DNA from: Podarcis raffonei
Lineage: Eukaryota; Chordata; Lepidosauria; Squamata; Lacertidae
Direction of reading: 5' to 3'
NCBI RefSeq assembly: GCF_027172205.1
Contig: NC_070615.1
Coordinates: 42,950,501 to 43,014,500, forward strand
DNA: 64,000 bases
Shown here: positions 1 to 10,300 of the stretch, in pieces
Layout of the letters: every line of letters begins with the position of its first letter
Numbering within the stretch: the stretch's first letter is position 1
Program-made: the position numbers and the translations under genes
The notes under the pieces: generated by a model
Database searches by the model: none
What the model saw: only the letters and a program-made list of their open reading frames with translations
What the model was told of the DNA's origin: nothing

Positions 1-165
1 GAGGAGATCTTGAAACGCTTGTATGAGTTGAAAGCTGCAGTGGATGGGCTTTCAAAGATGATCCAAACACCGGATGCAGACTTTGATGCAACAAACATAA
101 TCCAGGCAGATGAACACATTCCTTTATCTGCTAGTGCTGCAGAGCTTGACAATTTACTTGGGAAG
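1..165 (+). CDS. AIMP2: AIMP2 exon (leucine-zipper-like region)
   Basis: Frame 1 is open from the first base: [16 protein letters not shown] and onward to ELDNLLGK. The exon stops at AAG followed by GCAAGT, a GC-type donor, and phase 0 joins cleanly to GAC TAT GGA at 1661. The true 5' edge of the exon may lie outside the window. Confidence 0.93.
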
Positions 166-3100
166 GCAAGTTCAGATAAACTTTCTCTACACCACAATTC
201 CTGTATATTTGACTTAACCATTGTTGGAGTTTTTATGATGACTAATGGAGTAATTAGCATTCAGGCCAACACTCAGAATGATTTATCACTAAAACATAGC
301 TAAAATCCACAGAGAAGCACCTTGTGATAGGTGGGAGGGGTACAGAATTATTTTAAAGCTAAGCTTTAATGAGGTTATTAGCATTCAAGCCAGCACTCAA
401 AATGAATTCAGTGAGCGGGTTCTCATTGTTTTAAAACTAAGCTTGATAATAGATCTGAAATTTTTCTTAAAGCTAACCAGAAATCAAGCATTTAACAATT
501 CTGGAAACAAACAAAAACTCATCTTAATTCATTGGCCTGGTTTCCACATAACTTGAAGACATGGTTTGGTTTGTTTTGTTTAACTGGTTTCTTTGCAGAT
601 CTGAACTCACCTCAGCCAACTAACTGGGTTGTGTCCAATAAAGCAGAATATGAATCTGTATTTTGAAGCTGGCATATGGCTGTCTCTGCTCCTGTTAACA
701 GTGGTTTCTTGTTATGTCTGAGCCCACCATCCTTGTTTAACCCTGGTTTGCTGCAGTTGCTTTGCTTGTCTTAAGATTTATCCTGGTTGGTTCAAAAACT
801 CAAAACAAGCTGTGCCTAAGCATTGTATTGAAATCTGGCCTCTGTTTCAAAGTATCAACAAAATAATTAAATAGTAACTGAATTAATGATATAAGATAAT
901 ATCTTGTGGGACTTGTTAAGAAATTTGTGCCTAGTTCTTTGATTGATGTCTAATGAGACAAAATTGGCTTTAAAGTGCAGGTAAAATGCTGCATAACTTA
1001 AAAACCAATCTTACCTATCAGTTTTGGTTTTGGTGCTTGCTGGTTGCATATTGCTTTGTTCAGGCATTTTATGGCCATTATGTTGGATGTGGCTTAAGTT
1101 GCTAGTTACTGTGGGTTTTGTATTTTAATCTTTTTTACTTATCAGTTTTATTGTATGATTTTTAAATATATTAAGTGTTTTAAAATAAATGAGAGACAGG
1201 TAGATTTGGGCTGGAATGGATTTCCTGTAGTTTTTTTTTGTTTCAGGAATAGAGTTGTTTCCCAAAAGACACATTAATTACACTAACTTTGAAAGTAAAC
1301 ATTTTTGGGATGCTACTACTAATCATGGGAGACGGAAGCCTCCTTTTCCTCTAACTATATATTTTTTATTTTAAAAAGTGGAACAAGACTTTTCTTCATG
1401 AGCCACTGCATAAACAGACATCCAGTAACTCTTCTAAAGGTCTGTGACTCTTTGTAGTTCTCAGCTGAACCATTCATCTGGTGGATATTAAAGGTCGGCT
1501 GCCAGTTGTAAAAACCTTTTGTAGAAATTCATTGGTTTTGTGTGTCTTGCAGTTAATTAATGAGGGTGTTTGTGTGTTGTGCTAAGCAAGAGTGGGATGT
1601 GAATCAATGCATGAATGTGTCACTTGAACAACTTACTAATGGCGACTTATTTTCCTACAGGACTATGGAGCTCTGAAGGATATTGTGATCAATGCAAACC
1701 CCGATCACCCACCACTGTCATTGTTAATACTCCACAGCTTGCTGTGTGAGCGTTATAAGATACTATCAGCTGTTCATACACACTCATCTGTGAAGAGTGT
1801 GCCAGAAAATCTCCTGAAATGCTTTGGTGATCAGCCTAAGAAGCAGTCGCGTCATGAGTATCAGTTGGGATTTACATTAATTTGGAAAGGTGGTAAGTCC
1901 AGCACATTAGGAAAAGCGACACATTCATTAATGTTAACATGTTATGAGTAGCACACAATTTCTAGATGTCTAATGACAAGAAATGTGTATCTGCAGCAAA
2001 TGGGCCAGCTGCTGGCCATGAATAAATTTGCAACTGGGAAGCTCAACAACTAGTTTGTCCACAACATGGTCATTCTTTAGACAACAGAATACATTGTGAG
2101 AAGAGCTGTAGTAGATGAGTCACTTCTAGTGCCAATAATAATTCACCTTTAAGCTTCTGTTCTCTTCCTGTATGATGCAGAAGAATCTGATAAGCACACT
2201 TATGATGACATCAAATTATGTCCACCCACCTGCCCAATGGGACTCCCTTCTCCCCATGTCCCAAATCTGCTCTGGGTGTCCCCCAAGCACCCACATTTTG
2301 GAAATGCACAGGGAACAGAAGAGGAAGAAGCCCTGTTGCATGAGTTAACTTGTGCTACATTAGACCTCACTTTTCATTTATGCAGGTTGATAGGTCAATA
2401 GCTGTACATTGCCGGGAAGATCACTGAGTCTTTCATTCTTTGCTCTTCAAAGGACTTCTGAGAAATTTGAGTAACCTAGTTCCTAGGAATGCAGTTTCAA
2501 AAATATTGCTATGAAGCTTCTATTATATAATCTCTACAAGAAAACTAAAGTATCTTAATAACCCTAGTGTGTTTGCTAGCTTCCTCTTAACTGCTCAAAT
2601 AAACTTACGTTCCATTGTTAGGCAGTTCTTGGTTTTTAGTTACAAGATGAATTAAGCTTTCTGCTCTAGTTAAGATGTTTAGTGTTTAGCTTAAGTAAAA
2701 TTGTCAGTTGTGAAAGTAGAAAAGGAGCATGAATAGAATATCATTTATTACGGCCATAGGCCCATACAGAAAAGGAGCATGTAATACTCAGTCTTCAGTG
2801 TTTCAAACAATAAAATTAAGTGCTTCTGCTATTATGCTACCTTAACTGACAAAGCCATTTTAAGTTAACGCTGGCCTATGGTGGTGTGTTTGGAAGAAGA
2901 AACTAAAAAGTAACACTACACACTGCCTACTTTTTGAAGAAAGCGCATAACACTATAATGTCGAAGCTGGAAATGGCACCAGAGTTATCCCAATTGCCAG
3001 GATTGGATTAGGAGGAATCTGTTAGTATGCCTGTTTAGTAATCTCTCATGGGGACATTTCCTAGCAGCTGTAAGTAAAAGGTAGCATGGCTGATTATATG

Positions 3101-3654
3101 CAAGTATTCTATAAAAATTCAGTATCTTATATAGAAAATCTGGCTAGCAATTAATGACATAATGGGACTTGTTTATAATTGTGTTTAATGGTTTGAATGA
3201 AATGTATCTGTCTCTTCAAGGTGCCTGCTTTTCTTGTCTAATGTTCTATTGCGTTGTGTTTGTTTCAGTGCCAAAATCCCAGATGAAGTTCAGCATCCAA
3301 ACCATGTGTCCCATTGAAGGAGAAGGAAATATTGCTAGGTTTTTGTTCTCCTTACTTGGTCAGAAGCACAATGCGGTTACAGCAACTCTGATAGACAGCT
3401 GGGTAGATACAGCCATCTTCCAACTGCAAGAAGGGAGCAATAAAGAAAAGGCAGCTGTTTTGCGATCTATGAACGCAGCCCTCGGCAAGACATCCTGGTT
3501 GGTGGGCAATGAACTGACAGTAGCTGACGTTGTGGCCTGGTGTGCACTTCAGCAGACAGGGAGCACCAACGCTGTTCCAGCCAATGTGCAGAAGTGGCTA
3601 AAATCTTGTGAGAATTTGGCACCTTTTAACTCTGTTCTCAAGTTGCTGAATTAA
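1..3654 (+). CDS. AIMP2: AIMP2, 3' part of gene (three exons, 5' end outside window)
   Basis: Aminoacyl-tRNA synthetase complex-interacting multifunctional protein 2 (p38/JTV1), a non-catalytic scaffold of the cytosolic multi-tRNA-synthetase complex. Joining 1-165, 1661-1892 and 3269-3654 gives one open frame that follows human AIMP2 nearly residue for residue: the leucine-zipper-like stretch ([17 protein letters not shown]), the middle segment with [19 protein letters not shown], and the C-terminal GST-C-like domain ([24 protein letters not shown]) ending in TAA at 3652-3654. The first exon of the protein lies to the left of the window. The first intron uses a GC donor. An AATAAA at 3777-3782 is the likely poly(A) signal, giving a short 3' UTR. 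The gene is convergent with EIF2AK1, whose stop codon is 573 bp away. Identity is firm; the 5' part cannot be assessed. Confidence 0.96.
166..1660 (+). other. AIMP2 intron (GC-AG)
   Basis: AT-rich intron that starts with GCAAGT and ends with ACAG. No transposable element recognised. It holds a local duplication: a motif around TTAGCATTCA, followed by a CACTCA tract, at about 252-283 recurs at about 378-410, each near a TTTTAAAGCTAAGCTT-like stretch. Confidence 0.6.
1661..1892 (+). CDS. AIMP2: AIMP2 middle exon
   Basis: Acceptor TTTCCTACAG at 1651-1660, donor GTAAGT at 1893. Encodes [18 protein letters not shown] through GFTLIWKG and ends in phase 1; the last base G joins TG of the next exon to make Val (WKGVPKSQ). 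Confidence 0.95.
1893..3268 (+). other. AIMP2 intron
   Basis: Standard GT-AG intron, AT-rich. I saw no gene or clear repeat family in it. Confidence 0.6.
3269..3654 (+). CDS. AIMP2: AIMP2 last coding exon (GST-C-like domain)
   Basis: Acceptor TGTTTCAG at 3261-3268. Encodes [18 protein letters not shown] to the C-terminus KLLN. This is the GST-like domain that holds other synthetase-complex members in mammals. The upstream in-frame codons from 3169 are intron, not protein. Confidence 0.95.
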
Positions 3655-3776
3655 ACATGTTCTATATAAAGGGACACAGTTGAAATATTTTCTATATTTA
3701 CATGTGTGCTGTGAGCCTGGGTTATATAAAGCCTGTGAATGAAGTTTTAGAAGGCAACTGTCAAAGGTCTTATGTC

Positions 3777-3782
3777 AATAAA
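3777..3782 (+). terminator. AIMP2: AIMP2 poly(A) signal
   Basis: Canonical AATAAA 122 bp after the AIMP2 stop codon, the only one before the MITE at 3837. Cleavage would fall around 3795-3810. Confidence 0.7.
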
Positions 3783-3836
3783 ATGCATCACTTGCCCTTT
3801 GTGTATATCTTTTGGTGCTTGGTCCCTCTTTTAGAG

Positions 3837-4062
3837 ACAGTAAAGTGGTACCTCTGGTTACAAACACTTCGGGTTACAGACTCTGCTAACCCGGAAGTAG
3901 TACCTTGGGTTAAGAACTTTGCCCCAGGATGAGAACAGAAATCACACAGCGACAGCAGTGGAAGGCCCCATTAGCTAAAGTGGTACCTCAGGTTAAGAAT
4001 GGTTTCAGGATAAGAACTGACCTCTGGAACAAATTAAGTTCTTAACCAGAGGTACCACTGTA
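3837..4062. mobile_element. TA-flanked MITE (Tc1/mariner-like), family A
   Basis: About 226 bp. Left end near GTGGTACCTCTGGTTA, right end TAACCAGAGGTACCACTGTA, so the ends are inverted copies. The interior shares long stretches with 27531-27760 and 36982-37227 (AGTACCT.GGGTTAAGAACTT, GAACAGAAAT). Each copy is bounded by TA. No coding capacity. It lies in the short space between the AIMP2 and EIF2AK1 3' ends. Confidence 0.75.
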
Positions 4063-4227
4063 CTGTCAACCCATTCATTTATGTACATGACGCCTACGTC
4101 TGCATTTCTTCTTTCTGACAATGGCAAACTACATATGACATAGGCACACAAGCTGCTTTAAGCAATTTTATATAAAAACAATGTATCTTGCATAACATGA
4201 TATAAATACTTGGTTTTGTTTTTCTAC

Positions 4228-4356
4228 TTAAACAGGAGAGCCAAGTTGCTGAATTCTATCTCTCTCATCTTTCTCTTGCAATAGCTTGATTTTTTCTTTA
4301 AGCAACTTAATTTCTTCTTGTTGTTGCATCACTTTCTGCTGAAGATTGTAAATAAC
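4228..4356 (-). CDS. EIF2AK1: EIF2AK1 last coding exon (C-terminal coiled coil)
   Basis: Encodes [20 protein letters not shown] then [10 protein letters not shown]...GSPV and a TAA at 4230-4228. It matches the position and heptad character of the human C-terminal helix. The minus strand beyond it lacks AATAAA before the MITE; a TATAAA variant lies at 4172-4167. Confidence 0.92.
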   Translation of the reverse strand, partial: VIYNLQQKVMQQQEEIKLLKEKIKLLQEKDERDRIQQLGSPV

Positions 4357-7300
4357 CTAAAAACAAAACAGGAAACACAAGTATGGTATTTGAACATTGT
4401 ACACAGGTAGTCACAATGCTAATACAGCCTTCTCCATCTTGGTAACTAGATGTAGGGGACTACAGTTTCCATTAGCTCTAACCAGCATGGCCAACAGATG
4501 GTGGGAGTTGTAATAGCGCAAAACAGCCGAAGGCCACTAGGGCTGGAGAAGGCTCCAGGAACAGCTGGACATTAGCTTATCTGTCTCACTCTACAGTAAG
4601 GTAAAGGACCCCTGGACGGTTAAGTCCAGTCAAAGGTGACTATGGGATGCAGCACTCATCTCACTCCAGGCTGAGAGAACCAGCATTTGTCCGCAGAAAG
4701 CTTTCCGGGTCATGTGACCAGCATGACTTCTGGCACAACGGGACACCATGACGAGTACCAGACCACACAGAAACTCCATTTACCTTCCTGCTGCTGCAGC
4801 AGCCTCTATCCACTTGCAGTGGTATGCTTTCAAACTGCCAGGTTGCCAGCAGCTGGGACAGAGCAACGGGAGCTCACCCCATCCTGTGGATTTGAACCGC
4901 TGACCTTCCAATCAGCAAGCCCAAGAGGCTCAGTTGTTTAGACCACAGCGCCAGTAAGACTCAAAGAAAACTACTAATGCTCAGAGAAATAAACCAAGAA
5001 TACTATATGGTAGTAAAAATCATTTCAGTCCAAATTGTGATTTATTAAAACAAACCCATGTTCTTTGTGAGTGAGAAGGGTTTTAAGGAACCTCCTTAAA
5101 ACAGTGGACCCTCCGGATATGAATTACGAAAATTTCGGAAGAAAAGGTGCCACTTCTGTGCACATGTGCAGCACAATGGAGCACTTCTGCTGATGTGCAC
5201 GTGGCAAAACCCAGAAGTATACACTTCCGGGTTTGCCACGTTTGTTACCCAAAGGTAACGTAACCCAAGGATCCACTGTACTATGACTAAAAGGACAAAG
5301 GATTTTAATACTATAAAACTGCTGTTTTACATAAAAAACTATTTTTTTAAAGTAATGAGATACCAACATTGGCTATATAGTACATTTTATCCTTTTGTGT
5401 AGGAACGTCAGGAAATAATTATCTACCTTCCTTAAATGTTAACCTTGCTAGGAGCAGTTTTGAATGGCCTGCACAATTCGTTTTTTGCAATACAGTGGTA
5501 CCTTGGTTCCCAAATGGCTTAGTTGTCAAAGTAATCAGCTCCTGAATGCCGCAAACCCAGAAGTGTTCCAGTTTGCAAATGTTTTTTGGAAGCCCAATGT
5601 CCGACACGGCTTCCGAATGAATGCAGGAAGCTCCTGCAGCCAACTGGAAGCCGCACTTTGGTTTTCGAACAGTTTCGGGAGTTGAACAGACTCTAATAAT
5701 TTTATTATTTAAACCCTCCCCATCTGGATGGGTTCCCCCATCCATTCTGGGCAGCTTGTTCCACCTCTGATGTTGGAGGCAGTATGCCTCTGAATAACGA
5801 ATGCTGGTAACCTGGGGAAAGTGCTTCCAGGACTCTCATAGGAATATGATTAGTTGTGGGACAGGAAGCTGGAGCAGGCGAGCCTTTAGCCTGACCCAAA
5901 CAGCAAGTAAATCTCAAAGAATGAAGCTCACCCTGCAGATGTCTCCCTCATATTACGGAATGTAGAATCAGAAGGGGCCTTCTTTTACAAAGCCAATATA
6001 TAGTAAAAACTTACATTTGCTGAATTATGGAAGAGTTCACTTTCAAGAAGTTGACCTGCAGTTGGTCTGTGCGATGATACCGAACTGGTAAGCAGCTTAA
6101 TGTATTTAGTTTGTATAGGCCATTTCCTGCTAAAGGAGAGGGGGATCTTGCCACTTCTTAAGCCCATCAAAACTTCAGTTCTTTCCATTTCTGTTCCAAA
6201 TGGATGGAAGAGTTCTAACAGGATCACACCTAAACTGTACATATCTGACTATTGGCAGAAAAGAGAAATATGAGCATTAGCGCACAAAATAATTACGTCT
6301 TAAGAGAAATTTTGAATGCATTACAAATGGCCTAAAATCACATTCAGCGATACAGCTGTAAAAATATCAGAAAATAACCTTCCAATGTTTCAAGAAGCTT
6401 GCCCAGAAACAAATGCCTTTTAAAAAACAGGTGTTGGTAATTTTCATGCAACCATACTTAATAAGCCATGAAATTTCAAACAAACATTGGAGTGCCATTA
6501 TATTTTTGTCCACCATAAAATCAGGCCACTTGACATACACGGTCCATTTTTACCTCATCTGTGGGCATAAATAAATGTTTGCAGCTGTTCTGTTCCCTCT
6601 CATCATTGCAAATAGAACACTCTATTTTTACTTTTTGCGTTTAGCTGTTTCCATTTTGAGTATTACACCACATGGCTCTAGTGCCTTGTTTTTGAACTGA
6701 TTGACTTTGCTCCAGCTCCTGTCCAGCTTGCTTTTGTTAACACCCATCAATAATGCTCTTGAACATGTATGCCGAATTATCACAACGGAGGTAAAGTTTT
6801 AAAATAAATAATTGGGGGTTGAGTGGCTGTACCTTGAAGTCATAGTGAGAGCCTTGTAGCTGTTCAGGTGAGGCATACAGGCAAGTACCCACCCCAGAAG
6901 TATGTATTAGATCTAATCAACAAAAAAGACAAAATTTAGAATTAATTCTTAGGATACCACACTGCCAATTTTTAAGTAAAGGCCAAACTGCTTTGAAATT
7001 ACCATTTATCTTATTTGCATTTAGCAACTGGGTTGTATCTTCTTGTATAATATCTCTACAGGCCAGTCCAAAATCTCCTATTTTCACATGGTGGTCAGGT
7101 CCTTGTAGAAAGATATTTCTGGGCTGTAAAAACAGGATAATGTAAGCTGGTTATATATTTCACAAAATTTGAATATTTTATGCATGAAACCTTGCATTTC
7201 TCACTCATCCATTAGTTACATTTAATCTAAGAACTAAGCTGCACTTGACGCAGAGTCCAAGCTTCTCATCTGCCTTTGTTTTTGGTCTGTCTCTAGAGAT

Positions 7301-10300
7301 GAGTTGGCAGCAAAGGGACAGACAGACAGAGTACTGATCTGACATGCATTTATCAAAGATATAGCTGAGGCACTGGGCAGTTACCATAGCAACTGGCTTG
7401 GCTGACTTTGCACCTGTGTCAAGCTCATCCATGGGATGGTTTACGCTCTTGAAGGAAATTAACCCCTCATGTCCAGTTACTCCAATAGCCACATGAGAAC
7501 GGGCCTTTTCAGTGCTGGGTGGTCTGTCTGTGGCATGTACTCCCAAGGGAAACACACTGGGTGCCATCACTACATTTAGGCACCAGGCTTTGGGGGGGAG
7601 GGCCTCTTGGACCTTTGGTATTTAAGCTTTCTACATTGTGCTAATCTTTTAGTGGGGTGGGTAGGTTTATTTTGCATTGTTCACTGTTTTACATCTATAC
7701 GGTTTTAAATTCGTTGCATTTTATCTTGTTCAGTCGCTTTGAGAATTTTTACTTTTGTATAAAGTGACTGACAGATGAAATAACAATTCCATGCAGGTGT
7801 AGGCCAGGATCGACAAACAGGTAAACAAGTTAAAACAGTTCAACGCATCATCGGAGATCTACAACCTCTTCTAGACAATGACAGTTCTCTTTCTCAAGCT
7901 CTGGGAGGAAGACCTTTCATTGCCTACAGACAGCCACCCAATCTTAAACAACTCCTCACCCACAATAATACAACAACCAGACTTAACATGGACACTGGTA
8001 CCAGAGCCTGAAATAAACCCAGATGCCAACTTTGCTGCCACATACACCTGGACAACACCATTACTGGCCCCAACAACATCAAACATACCATCTCAGGACT
8101 ACTTAATGGCTCATCTTCTAACATTCTGTATGCCATCAAATGCCAGCAGTGCCCTTCAGCCCTCTATATTGGACAAACAGGCCAAACCCTACGCCAAAGG
8201 ATAAATGGACATAAATCTGATATCAGGAATCACAAGACAGAGAAACCAGTAGGAGAACACTTCAATCTCCCAGGACATTCTATACAAGATCTCAAAGTAG
8301 CTGACTTATTACAAAAGAATTTCAGAAATAGACTGTAAAGAGAAGTTGCTGAATTGCAACTTATTACCAAACTTAAAACCATGGAGAGACCTGGTCTGAA
8401 TAGAGACATTGGATTCTTATCTCATTATAAAGCTATTTTTAGCCATCTCACCCCTTGCTTTATCCTGTAAGACCAATTAACAGTCAATCAACAGGTTTAC
8501 CACACCTATCAGCCAATCACCCATTCCCACCAGCCTTCTGAGTAATACCCCTCCCCATCCTCTCACTATATATAAGGGTCTGGTGACTTCTGTTTCAGTT
8601 TATCTGAAGAAGTGTGCATGCACACGAAAGCTCATACCAAGAACAAACTTAGTTGGTCTCTAAGGTGCTACTGGAAGGAATCTTTTTAAATTTTGTTTCG
8701 AAACAGGTAAACAGTGCAAAGAGGCAATACATATGCTTCTGCTGCGCAAACCCTCCGTTTCTTGCACAGCTTCTTTACGAACTAAGCTCAGTCCTCCCTC
8801 TGCCCACACAGGAGAGCCATGGTATCATCTGGCTGGTTCTAGAACCAGGCATTGTGCATAATCACAAAGGAACGATGGCTCAAGATTCCTTTGCATTTTC
8901 TCCAAACTAAGGGTTCTCAGCTACACATTTTCTCTTTGTAAACATGGGCAATCTGATTAGACGTTCCTATGGAAAGAAACCACCCCATGAATTAGATGAA
9001 AGGCAGAAAATGCTATTTGACGCTGTAATGGACAACGATGGGGCTACACTTCAAAGTTTAATGTATTACCTCTTGGTCCACGAACCAACTATTTTCCGGG
9101 TAATCATATGTCTAAAATTACTTACTGTTCCATTATCAAGAATCCTCCCCGTTTAAGATCAGAGTTAAACTACCTCACGCTGGTTCAGCCTCCATAAACT
9201 CAGGAAATTGGAAGCCAAGGCTGATGCCTTAAAAGACATGCTTGATGATCAGCAATGATGCAATATCACAAACTGTGCTTGCTTACAACTTTGCCTCCAT
9301 TCACTTTTCCTGGGACAGGGTGATTTGTGAGAGAAGGTTCAGTGTTGGGTGGGATGCATGCCATCCATGGCAAACTGGGTGCACGTGATCATATGGAACA
9401 TATGGTCCCCATGACAGTTTCTTAGGTTTCCAAATGTGTCCACAGAGCCAAAAAAAACCTCATGTAACTGCTGTACCACACACTTATATTTCATAAGTAA
9501 AGGAACAGACATTCTACATATAAGACACTAGGTGACTCCCTCTGCAAAAATTGTTCTCCTGGCAAAATTTTAGTTTCCATTTTGTTTTCTGTCATGCCTG
9601 ACACTATTTTGATAGTATTTGTTTTTAATGTATTTTAATGGGGCAGGAAAACCTTAACAACCTTTAAACTGCTGTCTAGAACTTCACCTAACCAACGAAA
9701 GTATGTGCTCTGCAGCAAGCCTGAAGAAAGTACATCGGTAGTTTTCACCAAAATTGTAAAGAATATGAGATTTCTTAATACCCAAGGGGGGAATTTTCAT
9801 CACTTTTTAACTTGCTGTGACTGTGGCAATTTTTACCAGGTCAGTTAGAAATTGGGCACTTTTTGTAGACCTCAGCAGGTAGTTCATGTATGCCATTTGG
9901 CAAATGATATTTCTATAAGCTATAGAATTTTAAGGTTATATGACAGAACTTTGTTTTTGCTATTCTCCTTATAATCTAAAAGACAACAGTGTTTGGATAC
10001 TGTAAGACCTTCATATAGAAAGTTCAACAGGCTATTTCTACAGATGCGGGACACAGATTCTATATTAATACCACACAGAATATTAATGCCTTTGATTAGT
10101 TAAGGTGTTCCTCTGATTTCTGAAAAAACCACCGTATTTTGGTACTGATACTTAAAAGAACAGGCTGGCTGATAACAGTCTTTTACATGTCTACTCAGAA
10201 GTAAGCCCCATTATGTTCAATAACCCAGGAATTCCAAAACTTACTAAGCCCCATTGAGTAGAACTGCATAGAACTGCAGTAAGATTGCAAGTCTAAGCAC

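Noticed and set aside
7871-8204. Overlapping open frames in the Penelope-like fragment as host genes
   Set aside because: They belong to the broken retroelement.
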